Assembly: GCF_000716595.1 (NCBI RefSeq)
Contig: NZ_JNXC01000013.1
Coordinates: 62,001 to 126,000 of the forward strand
DNA from: Saccharothrix sp. NRRL B-16314
GTDB lineage: Bacteria > Actinomycetota > Actinomycetes > Mycobacteriales > Pseudonocardiaceae
Length of the DNA: 64,000 nt
Direction of reading: 5' to 3'
Shown: piece by piece, positions 25,770 to 34,187 of the stretch
Layout: every line of letters starts with the position of its first letter
Numbering within the stretch: the first letter of the stretch is position 1
Translations under genes and position numbers: made by a program
Notes under the pieces: model-generated
Database searches by the model: none
The model's input: only the letters and a program-made list of their open reading frames with translations
Told to the model about the DNA's origin: nothing

Positions 25770-26297
25770 ATGTCCAGCCAATATCAGGAACACAAGTTCG
25801 CGAAGTTGTTCGAGTACTTCGACACCGATCAGGACGGTGTGATCAACCAGTCCGACCTGGACGCGCTCGCGCAGTCCTGGTGCGTCGAGTTCTCCGTGCC
25901 GCCGCGCACCCCGGAGTGGCAGCAGATCACCGACCGGGTCAACGAGCTGTGGCACAAGCTCGTCGAGTACGCCGACGGCGACGACCAGGTGACCAGGGAC
26001 GAGTGGGTCGCGGCGGCGCTGAACCCGCAGTTCGTGCACGACGTGGCGATCCCGTTCGGGATGGCGGCGTTCGACGTGGGGGACCGTGACCACGACGGCA
26101 AGATGAGCGCCGAAGAAGCCGTGGCGGGTCAGATCGCGGGCGGGCACTCGGTGGAGGAGAGCCAACGGTCGTTCGCCGCCATCGACACCGACGGCGACGG
26201 ATTCATCACCAGGGACGAGTACCGGCGCTCGCTGGAGGAGTTCTACACCAGCGAGGACCCGGAAGCCGCCGGTAACGCGCTGGTCGGCCGGTTCTGA
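25770..26297 (+). CDS. Calerythrin-like EF-hand calcium-binding protein
   Basis: A 175-aa four-EF-hand protein similar to calerythrin of Saccharopolyspora. Canonical loops are at residues 18-29 (DTDQDG), 105-116 (DRDHDG) and 139-150 (DTDGDG). The second hand near 69-80 is degenerate (DGDDQV), as in sarcoplasmic Ca-binding-type proteins. No signal peptide, so it is a cytosolic Ca2+ buffer or sensor. AAGGGGA precedes ATG 25770. It is a single-gene transcript followed by a strong terminator. Confidence 0.9.
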   Translation: MSSQYQEHKFAKLFEYFDTDQDGVINQSDLDALAQSWCVEFSVPPRTPEWQQITDRVNELWHKLVEYADGDDQVTRDEWVAAALNPQFVHDVAIPFGMAAFDVGDRDHDGKMSAEEAVAGQIAGGHSVEESQRSFAAIDTDGDGFITRDEYRRSLEEFYTSEDPEAAGNALVGRF

Positions 26298-26401
26298 TCA
26301 TTCGGGTCGCCGCGGTCGCACGCGGTTCCTGAATTCCGCAATTCTCGTGTTCCGCGCAGAAACGCATTCACTCGTGCGGTGCCTGCGCGCGCGTCGAACC
26401 T

Positions 26402-26439
26402 GATCGTTCCCGGGGGTGTCCGCACCCCTGGGAACGATC
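26402..26439. terminator. Bidirectional terminator between EF-hand gene and mrp
   Basis: A 17-bp stem (one G-U pair) closes a TCCG tetraloop. It sits between the convergent EF-hand and mrp genes, about 100 bp from each. Confidence 0.8.
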
Positions 26440-26506
26440 GTGGTCCGATGAGCGGTTTCCGGTAATTCATCCGGAGTGGGAAATGCGCCGGGTGGAACGC
26501 TCGGTG

Positions 26507-27640
26507 TCAGCGTCCGGCGGGGGTGACGTTCAGCAACCGCCCCGCGAGCCCGCGCGACCGGGTCGACAGCTTGCCCGCCACGGCGGTCAGCACCTGGCCG
26601 GCGGCCGAGTCGGGGTGCGCCAGCACGATCGGCGTGCCCGAGTCGCCCTGCTCCCGCAGCCGCGGGTCGAGCGGCACCTGGCCGAGCAGCGGCACGTCCG
26701 CGCCGACGGCCTGGGTGAGCGAGTCGGCCACGGCCTGCCCGCCACCGGCGCCGAACACGTCCATCCGCGAGCCGTCCGGCAGCTCCAGCCACGACATGTT
26801 CTCGATGACGCCGGCCACGCGCTGCCGCGTCTGCAACGCGATGGCGCCGGCGCGCTCGGCGACCTCGGCCGCCGCCTGCTGCGGCGTCGTCACGACCAGG
26901 ATCTCCGCGTTCGGCACGAGCTGCGCCACCGAGATGGCGATGTCACCGGTGCCCGGCGGAAGGTCGAGCAGCAGCACGTCCAGGTCGCCCCAGAACACGT
27001 CGGCCAGGAACTGCTGCAACGCGCGGTGCAGCATCGGGCCGCGCCACACGACCGGCGTGTTGCCCGGCGTGAACATCCCGATGGAGATCAGCTTCACGCC
27101 GTGCGACTGCGGCGGCATGATCATCTTCTCGACCTGGGTCGGCTTGGCGTCCGTGCCGAGCATCCGCGGGATCGAGTGGCCGTAGATGTCGGCGTCCACC
27201 ACACCGACGGACAGGCCGCGCGCGGCCATCGCCACGGCCAGGTTCACCGTCACCGACGACTTGCCGACGCCGCCCTTGCCCGACGCCACGCAGTACACGC
27301 GGGTCAGCGAACCGGGCTGCGCGAACGGGATCACCGGCTCCTCGACGCCGCCGCGCAGCGACTTGCGCAGCTCCGTGCGCTGCGCGTCGCTCATCACGTC
27401 GAGCTCGACGCGGACAGCGGTCACACCGTCGAGCGCGGACACCGCGGCCGTCACGTCGGCGGTGATCTTGTCGCGCAGCGGGCAGCCGGAGACGGTCAGG
27501 AACACCGCCACGTCCACGACCCCGTCGTCACCGACCACGACGCCCTTGACCATGCCGAGGTCGGTGATGGGGCGCCGGATCTCCGGGTCCTGCACACCGG
27601 CCAACGCCTTCTGCACGTCGTCAACGGAGGGAAGAGTCAC
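26507..27640 (-). CDS. mrp: Mrp/NBP35-type Fe-S cluster carrier ATPase
   Basis: A 377-aa P-loop protein that binds and delivers Fe-S clusters. An N-terminal DUF59/MIP18-like domain (about 1-95; VQDPEIRRPITDLGMV) is followed by the NTPase: the deviant Walker A ASGKGGVGKSSV near residue 120, then DADIYGHSIPRML and LLDLPPGTGD. The CxxC cluster motif of many Mrp proteins is not evident. GTG 27640 is chosen from the family start (LPSVDDVQKAL); a GAAGG lies upstream. Compare Rv1229c. Confidence 0.93.
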   Translation of the reverse strand: MTLPSVDDVQKALAGVQDPEIRRPITDLGMVKGVVVGDDGVVDVAVFLTVSGCPLRDKITADVTAAVSALDGVTAVRVELDVMSDAQRTELRKSLRGGVEEPVIPFAQPGSLTRVYCVASGKGGVGKSSVTVNLAVAMAARGLSVGVVDADIYGHSIPRMLGTDAKPTQVEKMIMPPQSHGVKLISIGMFTPGNTPVVWRGPMLHRALQQFLADVFWGDLDVLLLDLPPGTGDIAISVAQLVPNAEILVVTTPQQAAAEVAERAGAIALQTRQRVAGVIENMSWLELPDGSRMDVFGAGGGQAVADSLTQAVGADVPLLGQVPLDPRLREQGDSGTPIVLAHPDSAAGQVLTAVAGKLSTRSRGLAGRLLNVTPAGR

Positions 27641-27773
27641 TGGGAACGCCTTCGGGAGATGTGGTGGGACCTCCATGCTACGGAGGGCGGTGCACCTCCA
27701 AGCTACCGGTCGGTCACCTCGGTTCAGGGGGCAACGGGAAGTCGTTCGCGTGCTTTCCGTAACATCGGTATCC

Positions 27774-28235
27774 GTGCCGGAAACCGGATCTACCCGGTTG
27801 CCCACCCGTACCGAGCTGGGGGTGTGGCGATCCTTCCTCCGGGCGCACGCGAGGCTCACTCGGATCCTGGAAGCCGAACTGATCGCCGAGCAACGCTTGT
27901 CGCTCGCGGCCTACGACGTCCTGGTCCAGCTCGCCGATGCGCCGCTGTACCGACTGCGGATGACCGAGCTGGCGGACGCCGTGCTGCTGTCCCGCTCCGG
28001 TGTGACCAGGCTGGTCGACCGCCTCGAACGCGCCGGCCTGGTGCTGCGTGAACGCGCCGACGGCGACGGGCGCGGCGTGGTCGCGGTGCTCACCGCGCAG
28101 GGGCTGGACCGGCTGCGCACCGCGTCCGGCACGCACCTCACGGGCGTGGCGCGGCACTTCGCCGAGGCTTTCGACCACAGCGAGCTGGAGTCGTTCGGCC
28201 GGACGTGCGACCGGCTCGGCACGGCTGAGCCCTGA
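27774..28235 (+). CDS. MarR-family transcriptional regulator
   Basis: A 153-aa MarR regulator. The winged HTH covers about residues 45-110, with LRMTELADAVLLSRSGVTRLVDRLERAGLV and the wing RADGDGRGVVAVLT. It is divergent from mrp. GTG 27774 lies 8 nt after TAACAT, again without a ribosome site. No adjacent effector gene is obvious. The C-rich tandem repeats after its stop separate it from the convergent DUF1003 gene. Confidence 0.9.
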   Translation: MPETGSTRLPTRTELGVWRSFLRAHARLTRILEAELIAEQRLSLAAYDVLVQLADAPLYRLRMTELADAVLLSRSGVTRLVDRLERAGLVLRERADGDGRGVVAVLTAQGLDRLRTASGTHLTGVARHFAEAFDHSELESFGRTCDRLGTAEP

Positions 28236-28255
28236 CCTGAGCCGGCCTGACCAGG

Positions 28256-28312
28256 CCTGGCCCGACCCTGACCTGACCTGGCCCGACCCTGACCTGACCT
28301 GGCCCGACCTGA
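28256..28312. repeat. 21-bp tandem repeat between MarR and DUF1003 genes
   Basis: Two perfect copies of CCTGGCCCGACCCTGACCTGA (28256-28276, 28277-28297) and a truncated third (to 28312). They fill the whole gap between two convergent genes. Confidence 0.75.
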
Positions 28313-28313
28313 C

Positions 28314-28853
28314 TCAGGACGAGGGCACGTCCCCCTTCGCCGTGCCCTTCGCCGCGCCCTTGCCGGAGTCCTTGCCTTCTTTCCCAGTGCGCTTCCGGTC
28401 GCGGAACACGCGTTCCAGCTCGCTGCGCAGGTAATCGCGGGTCGCCACCTCGCCGACGGCGATCCGCAGCGCGGCCAGCTCACGGGCCAGGTACTCGGTG
28501 TCCGCCTTGGTCTGCGCGGCCCGCGCCCGGTCCTCCTCCAGCGACACCCGGTCACGGTCGTCCTGCCGGTTCTGCGCGAGCAGGATCAGCGGCGCGGCGT
28601 ACGCGGCCTGGGTGGAGAACGCCAGGTTGAGCAGGATGAACGGGTACGGGTCCCAGCGCAGCGCCACCGCGAACAGGTTCAGCGTGATCCACACGATCAC
28701 CAGCAGCGTCTGCCAGAACAGGAACTTCCCGGTGCCGAGGAACCGGGCCAGCCGCTCGGAGAACCGCCCGAACGCCTCCGGGTCGAGCGACAGCCGGAAC
28801 CGGCCTTCCGTGCGCGGCTGGTCGAGCCGTCGGCGCGGCAGCAGCTCAGGCAT
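28314..28853 (-). CDS. DUF1003 membrane protein
   Basis: A 179-aa DUF1003-family protein. Two membrane helices (about 46-62 and 72-92, WQTLLVIVWITLNL and PYPFILLNLAFSTQAAY) carry the family's WDPYPFILLN signature. A coiled region with acidic/basic heptads (about 100-150) and a Lys/Gly-rich tail follow. It is downstream of, and overlaps by 8 bp, the MgtE_N/CBS gene, the same order as in mycobacteria (Rv1232c-Rv1231c). The pairing suggests a shared role in Mg2+ or ion homeostasis. Confidence 0.87.
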   Translation of the reverse strand: MPELLPRRRLDQPRTEGRFRLSLDPEAFGRFSERLARFLGTGKFLFWQTLLVIVWITLNLFAVALRWDPYPFILLNLAFSTQAAYAAPLILLAQNRQDDRDRVSLEEDRARAAQTKADTEYLARELAALRIAVGEVATRDYLRSELERVFRDRKRTGKEGKDSGKGAAKGTAKGDVPSS

Positions 28854-30099
28854 GGGTCAGCCCCGTCTCGCGCCAGCCCGCCGGCAGCAGGTGGTCCAGC
28901 ACGTCGTCCACGGTGACCGCGCCGAGCAGGTGGTCGCTCTCGTCCACGACCGGCCCGCAGACCAGGTTGTACGCGGCGAAGTAGCGGGTCACGTCGCTCA
29001 GCGAGGCGTTCGGCGACAACGTGGCCAGGTCGAGGTCGAGCACGCCCGCGACCAGGCTGGACGGTGGTTCCCGGAGCAGGCGCTGGATGTGCACGCAGCC
29101 CAGGTACCGCCCGGTGGGCGTCGCGGTCGGCGCGCGGCACACGAACACCATGCTGGCCAACGCGGGCGTGAGGTCGGGGTTGCGCACGTGCGCCAGCGCC
29201 TCGGCCACGGTCGCGTCCGGCGCAAGGACCACGGGCTCCGGCGTCATCAGCCCGCCCGCGGTGTCGTAGCTGTACTCCAGCAGCCGCCGGACCGGCTCGG
29301 ACTCCTCGGGCTCCATCAGCTCCAGCAGCCGGTCCTTCTCGCCTTCGGGCAGCTCGGACAGCAGGTCGGCGGCGTCGTCCGGGTCCATCGCCTCCAGGAT
29401 GTCCGCGGCGCGCTCGTCGTCCAGGTAGGTCAGCAAGTCCTTCTGGTCCTCCTCGCCCAACTCCTCGATCACGTCGGCGAGCCGTTCGTCGTCCAGCGCC
29501 TCGGCCACCTCGTAGCGGCGCTTGAACGGCAGGCTGTGCAGGGCCAGGGCCACGTCGGCCGCGCGCATCGTCTCGAAGACCGCGACCAGGTGCTGAGCGC
29601 CCTGCGGCTGGCCCGCCAACTCGGTCACCGACAGCCCGGTCAGGTCCTCCCAGTGCAGCACCTGCACCGGTCCGCGCCTGGCCAGCCGCCCGGTGCGCTC
29701 CCGGACGGCGACCCTGGTCATCCGCCAGTCGCGGGTGCGGGTGGGTTCCATGGCGGCGTCCACCAGCACCGCGGCCCGGCCGTCGGCGAGCGTGACGCGG
29801 GCGTCCAGCAGTTCGCCGACCACCAGGACCTCGTTGGTGCGCTGGTGGAACTGGCGCAGGTTGACGGAACCGGTGGCGAGCGTGACCGCGTTCGGTTCGA
29901 TGGACGTGACCCGCAGCATCGGCACGAAGATCCGCCGGCGGGTGGCCAGTTCCAGCACCAGTCCGAGGACGCGCGGCGGCTGGCGGTCCACGCGCAGGCC
30001 GATGACCAGGTCACGGACCTTGCCGATGGACTCGCCGTCGGGCCCGAACACCGGCAGCCCGGCTAGTTGAGCGGCGAAGACCCGGTTCACGGCGACCAC
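28846..30099 (-). CDS. MgtE_N/CBS-domain regulatory protein
   Basis: A 417-aa protein lacking membrane helices. A PRC-barrel-like N-terminus (GLPVFGPDGESIGKVRDLVIG) precedes an MgtE_N superhelical domain (about 195-295; repeated EALDDERLADVIEEL-type units), then a CBS pair (about 295-410, YDTAGGLMTPE ...). It is like the cytosolic sensor half of the MgtE Mg2+ channel without the channel, as in Rv1232c. It may sense Mg2+ or nucleotides and act on the DUF1003 partner. GTG 30099 follows TAACCT by 6 nt. Confidence 0.85.
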   Translation of the reverse strand: MVAVNRVFAAQLAGLPVFGPDGESIGKVRDLVIGLRVDRQPPRVLGLVLELATRRRIFVPMLRVTSIEPNAVTLATGSVNLRQFHQRTNEVLVVGELLDARVTLADGRAAVLVDAAMEPTRTRDWRMTRVAVRERTGRLARRGPVQVLHWEDLTGLSVTELAGQPQGAQHLVAVFETMRAADVALALHSLPFKRRYEVAEALDDERLADVIEELGEEDQKDLLTYLDDERAADILEAMDPDDAADLLSELPEGEKDRLLELMEPEESEPVRRLLEYSYDTAGGLMTPEPVVLAPDATVAEALAHVRNPDLTPALASMVFVCRAPTATPTGRYLGCVHIQRLLREPPSSLVAGVLDLDLATLSPNASLSDVTRYFAAYNLVCGPVVDESDHLLGAVTVDDVLDHLLPAGWRETGLTHA

Positions 30100-30155
30100 G
30101 TGATCAGGTTAGTCCGCCGGGCGGCCCGCCGCTGCGTTCCACTGTGGACGGGTGG

Positions 30156-31013
30156 TCAGGGGTGCAGGGCGCGGGCGATGGCCGCGCACCTCGCGGCCGA
30201 GTCGGCCGAGCCCACGTCGAGGCCCCACAGCCAGTTGTCGACCGCGCGGTAGAACGTCCACGCACGGGCGCGCCCGACGTCCAGGCCGGCGATGTCGCAC
30301 AGCGCGGCGAACCGGTCGCGCAGGCCGCGTTCGCCGTCCAGCTCGCCGAACCTGTTCCACAGCAACGGGATCACGCCGAACTCGGGGTCGCCGGCGAGCG
30401 GTTTCGGGTCGATCATCACCCACGGCTCGCGGTCGCCGCGCAGCACGTTCTCGTAGTGCAGGTCCTCGTTGACGAGCGTGTCGGCGGCGGTTCCGGCGAG
30501 CGAACGGCCCAAGTCCAGGGCCAGTCGGACGAACGCGTCGGGCACCGTTCCGCCCAGTGCGGCGTTCTCCTCGACCAGGTCGCCCGGGACGTGCCGGCGG
30601 AACTCCGGGCCGGCCGGGACGCCCAGTCGGCGGAGCAACCCGCCGGTGACGGCCAGCGCCTCCTCGATCGGCGCGTGGTTCAGCGTGCGGGTGTGGTCGA
30701 GGCGTTCGAGGAGGAGCGCGCCGTGCTCGTCGTCGTGGTCCAGCAGGTCCACCACGCCCTTGCCGCGCCACTTCGCCAGTGCCAGGGGTTCCTGCCGGGT
30801 CTCGGTGTCCAGCCAGGTGAGCTTGAGCGCGGCCGGGTGGCCGTCGGCGCGGCGGACCGGGAGGACGACGGCGACGTGGCCGTTGAGCAGGGGGCCGTCC
30901 GGGGTGAGGGACCAGCGGGCGCAGAACTTCGTGGCCAGGGAGGGCAGCGTGGTGCGCCAGGCCAGCGCGCCCTCGCCGAGGGTGAGCGCGAAGTCGTCGG
31001 GGACGGTGATCAC
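30156..31013 (-). CDS. APH(6)/hydroxyurea-type small-molecule phosphotransferase
   Basis: A 285-aa kinase of the aminoglycoside/hydroxyurea phosphotransferase (APH_6_hur) family. The catalytic loop DLHYENVLRG and the metal-binding segment MIDPKPLAGDPEFGV, followed by LLWNR, fit APH(6)-type enzymes that inactivate streptomycin. The loop reads NEDLHYEN instead of HGDLHxxN, so the first His-Gly is replaced. The natural substrate is unknown; resistance is only one option. Overlaps the upstream small gene by 4 bp. Confidence 0.8.
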   Translation of the reverse strand: MITVPDDFALTLGEGALAWRTTLPSLATKFCARWSLTPDGPLLNGHVAVVLPVRRADGHPAALKLTWLDTETRQEPLALAKWRGKGVVDLLDHDDEHGALLLERLDHTRTLNHAPIEEALAVTGGLLRRLGVPAGPEFRRHVPGDLVEENAALGGTVPDAFVRLALDLGRSLAGTAADTLVNEDLHYENVLRGDREPWVMIDPKPLAGDPEFGVIPLLWNRFGELDGERGLRDRFAALCDIAGLDVGRARAWTFYRAVDNWLWGLDVGSADSAARCAAIARALHP

Positions 31014-31345
31014 GCGAACTCCAGGCGGTAGACCGAGTCCCACACCGGTCGGGTGTTGAGCCGGGCCGCTTCGAGCGCTTTGGCGGTGTCGTCGTCCGGT
31101 TCCGTCAGGCGTGCGGTCGCGGGGGCGTCGACCAGGTGCGAGTGGGTGGTGGGGGAGCGGACGGTCACCGTGCAGGCGACGCCGTCCGCCAGCCCCGGTA
31201 CCACCTGTTCCGTGCCGCCGACCACCACCAGCGCCGCGCCGTCGCGCCACAGCGCCCACACCAGCCTCGGTTCGTGACCGGACGGCTTGACCCAGATCGC
31301 GGCGGCTTTGCGCAGCGCGTTGTCCAGCACCTGCTCGATCTCCAC
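31010..31345 (-). CDS. Hypothetical 111-aa protein
   Basis: I do not recognise this family. The 111-aa product is soluble, with alternating Val/Ala strands (LVWALWRDGAALVVVGG) and an acidic helical C-terminal part, consistent with a small alpha/beta fold. GTG 31345 is the first start that keeps the whole conserved-looking core. Its stop overlaps the start of the APH-like kinase by 4 bp, so the two proteins are made together and may act together. Confidence 0.65.
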   Translation of the reverse strand: MEIEQVLDNALRKAAAIWVKPSGHEPRLVWALWRDGAALVVVGGTEQVVPGLADGVACTVTVRSPTTHSHLVDAPATARLTEPDDDTAKALEAARLNTRPVWDSVYRLEFA

Positions 31346-31459
31346 CGGTTCAGCCTGCCACGAGCCTGTGAGCCGGGACTCACGAAATAGCGGGCGGTAC
31401 GCGTGCGTGCCACCCTTCGCACAACAGGAGTTACCGGCCGGTACGAGGAGGTATTCACA

Positions 31460-32419
31460 GTGGTCGACCAGCAGCGTCCCCGTCGCTCGTGTCTGGCCGT
31501 GCCCGGATCGAGCCAGAAGATGATCGACAAGGCTCGCACGCTGCCCGCGGACCAGGTGTTCCTCGACCTGGAGGACGCGTGCGCGCCGCTGGCCAAGCCG
31601 GACGCGCGGAAGACCATCGTGGCGTCGTTGAACGAGGGCGGCTGGGGCTCGCGCGCCAGGGTGGTCCGGGTCAACGACTGGACCACCGAGTGGACGTACC
31701 GCGACGTCACCGAGGTCGTGGAGGGCGCGGGGGCGAACCTGGACTGCATCATGCTGCCCAAGGTGCAGACGGCGGAGCAGGTGCACGCGCTGGACCTGCT
31801 GCTGACCCAGATCGAGAAGACGATGGGCTACGAGGTCGGCCGGATCGGCATCGAGGCGCAGATCGAGAACGCCCTGGGCCTGATCAACGTCAACGCGATC
31901 GCCACCGCGTCACCGCGCGTCGAGACGATCATCTTCGGGCCGGCCGACTTCATGGCGTCGATCAACATGAAGTCGCTGGTCGTGGGCGAGCAGCCGCCGG
32001 GCTACGACGTGGGCGACGCGTACCACTACATCCTGATGCAGATCCTGATGGCGGCCCGTGCGCACGACAAGCAGGCGATCGACGGCCCGTACCTGCAGAT
32101 CCGCGACGTGGACGGGTTCAAGCGGGTGGCGGGTCGGTCGGCGGCCCTCGGCTTCGACGGCAAGTGGGTGCTGCACCCCGGTCAGATCGACGCGGCGAAC
32201 GAGGTGTTCAGCCCGAAGCAGGAGGACTACGACCACGCCGAGAACATCCTCGACGCGTACGACTACTTCACGTCCGAGGCGGGTGGCAAGCGCGGCGCGG
32301 TGATGCTCGGCGACGAGATGATCGACGAGGCGTCCCGCAAGATGGCCCTGGTCATCTCGTCCAAGGGGCGCGCCGCCGGCATGACCCGCACGGACGTGTG
32401 GTCGCCGCCGGAGGACTGA
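31460..32419 (+). CDS. HpcH/HpaI-type CoA ester lyase (CitE/Mcl-like)
   Basis: A 319-aa TIM-barrel lyase of the CitE-like/malyl-CoA lyase family that cleaves or forms beta-hydroxyacyl-CoA esters (citramalyl-, malyl- or methylmalyl-CoA). SCLAVPGSSQKMI near residue 10, DLEDACAP, the IGIEAQIENALGL segment with the metal-ligand Glu, and FGPADFMASI are present. GAGGAGGT sits 7 nt before GTG 31460. Partners of the leucine/propionyl-type pathway (acyl-CoA dehydrogenase, MaoC) occur nearby but not adjacent. Confidence 0.9.
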   Translation: MVDQQRPRRSCLAVPGSSQKMIDKARTLPADQVFLDLEDACAPLAKPDARKTIVASLNEGGWGSRARVVRVNDWTTEWTYRDVTEVVEGAGANLDCIMLPKVQTAEQVHALDLLLTQIEKTMGYEVGRIGIEAQIENALGLINVNAIATASPRVETIIFGPADFMASINMKSLVVGEQPPGYDVGDAYHYILMQILMAARAHDKQAIDGPYLQIRDVDGFKRVAGRSAALGFDGKWVLHPGQIDAANEVFSPKQEDYDHAENILDAYDYFTSEAGGKRGAVMLGDEMIDEASRKMALVISSKGRAAGMTRTDVWSPPED

Positions 32420-32505
32420 CTTCCTGCGGCGACCGACGGTGGGCCGGTCGTCGGTGTGGATACCCGAGGTTGGGAATGAAGTACTCGTAGGAAGCACTGC
32501 GCGGT

Positions 32506-32538
32506 GCCGGTCGACCGAAATCACTTTGGTCGACCGGC
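32506..32538. terminator. Bidirectional terminator between CoA lyase and DndB-like genes
   Basis: GCCGGTCGACC (32506-32516) and GGTCGACCGGC (32528-32538) form a perfect 11-bp stem with an 11-nt loop. A smaller hairpin (ACCGACG 32432-32438 / CGTCGGT 32449-32455) precedes it. Confidence 0.75.
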
Positions 32539-32547
32539 GCATAGCGT

Positions 32548-33765
32548 CTAGATGCCGAGCGCCTTCCGGACCTCGCCGGCGGCTGCGTTGACCGGACCCC
32601 GTTGGGTCGAAATCTTGTTGTCCGTTGAAATGATGTTGTTTTCCCAGATCTTGGCGTCCCGCCGCCAGTCGATCTTCTGCGCGAGATCGACGTAGCGCGC
32701 GAGCCGTACGGCCTCGGACGGTTCTTTTCCGATCTCGTACCCCATGCGGCCGATGATGTTCAACCCGGTCGCGGTCATGTTCACGTACTGGGCACGGAAA
32801 TCGGGGATCTGATTTGCAACTCCACCGCGCTGCGGCAGGCTGACGATGGTGGACCACGGGTGCATGTTCGCGGTCAAGGTTTCGAGCAGCGCCAGTGCCT
32901 CCTGGACGAACTCGTCCTGAGCCTCGGAACTGCCGATACGCTGTGTTGCCTGCCGGGTCAGGCTGTCCTCGCTCATCGCGTAGTCGCCGAATAGAAGCTC
33001 CTTGACGAAGCCGCGAACCTGGTTGAGCAGGAAAACGTGCTGTGAGAGCTTCGGGAGCGTCTTGGAGCTTTCGTCGATACGGCCCTCGAACAGCTTGGAC
33101 CGGGAAGTGATCGCCGCAAGGACCTTGTTGACCGGCTCGCGCGTGTTGTAGACGGCCAACAGGCTAGGCGGAATCTGCTTGGTTTGCGCCGCATCGGCGA
33201 AGTCCTGCTGGATGCGTGTGCGATCGGTTTCGATGACGATCAGCACTGCCATCGCATCGTTCTGGAGCTCCGGTACTTCATCCAGGGCTCCGGCCGCGAT
33301 GGAGCGGCCCGACGGATAGCCGGCGAGCGCGGCGATGCGGTGCTGGCCGTCGGTGACGAAGAAGCGAGTGGCGTCGTGCACCACGAGATAGCCTAGGCGG
33401 GTCGGCGCCCCTGGACTGGTCTGAACGTGCAACGATGGGTGCTTGTCCACGTTCAAGGTGACCGGTGGCAAAATGTAGTCATCCTTATTGGTGATGACGT
33501 ACTCTTTAATGGACTTCGCGTGGTCCGGCATTAACGGGCGGTTCAGGCTGTCCCTGGGGCTGTTGCCCTTGATGGCAGAGTCGGCGACGACCTGTCTCTT
33601 GATGAACTGGTTCGGAAACGCGGTCGAAACCATGGTCCTGTCGCCCTGCTTGAAAACCGTGCAGGGAAAGATCCTCCCGCCGACCGCGGCTGCCTCGCGG
33701 TGTGCAGCCTCCATGGCTGTAAGGATGTCCGGGTGATCGATGGGGGCGGTGCGCTCGTTTGCCAT
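32548..33765 (-). CDS. Orphan DndB-like DGQHR-domain protein
   Basis: A 405-aa protein of the DndB/DGQHR family. The signature DGQHR is exact at residues 139-143, within FFVTDGQHRIAALAGY. DndB proteins act with DNA phosphorothioation systems as regulators (reported ATPase and repressor activity). No dndA, C, D, E or restriction genes are in the window, so this is a solitary copy. GC content is visibly lower than its neighbours, which suggests horizontal gain. ATG 33765 has AAGGTGG upstream. Other possible roles are phage sensing or binding of modified DNA. Confidence 0.8.
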   Translation of the reverse strand: MANERTAPIDHPDILTAMEAAHREAAAVGGRIFPCTVFKQGDRTMVSTAFPNQFIKRQVVADSAIKGNSPRDSLNRPLMPDHAKSIKEYVITNKDDYILPPVTLNVDKHPSLHVQTSPGAPTRLGYLVVHDATRFFVTDGQHRIAALAGYPSGRSIAAGALDEVPELQNDAMAVLIVIETDRTRIQQDFADAAQTKQIPPSLLAVYNTREPVNKVLAAITSRSKLFEGRIDESSKTLPKLSQHVFLLNQVRGFVKELLFGDYAMSEDSLTRQATQRIGSSEAQDEFVQEALALLETLTANMHPWSTIVSLPQRGGVANQIPDFRAQYVNMTATGLNIIGRMGYEIGKEPSEAVRLARYVDLAQKIDWRRDAKIWENNIISTDNKISTQRGPVNAAAGEVRKALGI

Positions 33766-33813
33766 ATAAATCCACCTTGGTTCGCTATCTTCCTCCAGCA
33801 CTGTAACAGGAGA

Positions 33814-33859
33814 CGTAAAACGTGAACAAAGGCGCGTAAGGTGAGTAATTCTCAACGTA
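33814..33859 (-). promoter_or_regulatory. Three CGTAA repeats at exact 21-bp spacing
   Basis: CGTAA begins at 33814, 33835 and 33856, a strict 21-bp (two helical turn) period, 49-94 bp upstream of the DndB-like ATG at 33765. A TTGTTC/TACAGT-type promoter on the minus strand overlaps the region. The array looks like an operator; a role as DndB autoregulation site is inference. Confidence 0.55.
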
Positions 33860-33925
33860 AGACGAGGATTCGTCGGCTACTGCGGCGATGTTCTGAAGTC
33901 GCGCGAACGTGACGCAGCCTGGAAG

Positions 33926-33970
33926 GCTGACGATCCTTCAATGCGGCTGCGTGGACGCATGATCGTCAGC
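33926..33970. other. Two-tier hairpin upstream of the DndB-like gene
   Basis: GCTGACGATC (33926-33935) pairs with GATCGTCAGC (33961-33970). Inside, ATGCG (33941-33945) pairs with CGCAT (33956-33960), leaving a one-sided 5-nt bulge. It is not next to a stop codon, so it may be a regulatory or recombination site rather than a terminator. Confidence 0.5.
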
Positions 33971-34187
33971 TTCGAGTGAGGCCACGATGTGTGGCCACGC
34001 TGCTAATTGCAGCCTCGTGTCTCGTGCTTCCGTTCCGGTCCGTCGTCACGAGTAGTGCCTTGTGTCCATTGTGGAGCGGGCGTCGAGGGTGGCACGCTGT
34101 GCCGGTGAGGTCACGGACGGTGGCCTCGCCGGTGAGCATTCACACAAGTCGGGGTCGGGATTGGCGATCATGGGGGGCCGCCTGTGC

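Larger units (their letters stand above)
33766..34187. other. 422-bp gene-free low-GC gap upstream of the DndB-like gene
   Basis: No credible coding frame. The left half holds the promoter and repeat operator of the DndB-like gene; a hairpin follows at 33926-33970 and a smaller one (GGCCAC-N5-GTGGCC) at 33980-33996. The right half carries the leader of a zinc-ribbon gene. Confidence 0.65.

Noticed and set aside
32420..34187. Integrative element around the DndB-like gene
   Set aside because: No integrase, transposase, tRNA or clear flanking direct repeats; only a low-GC single-gene insertion is supported.
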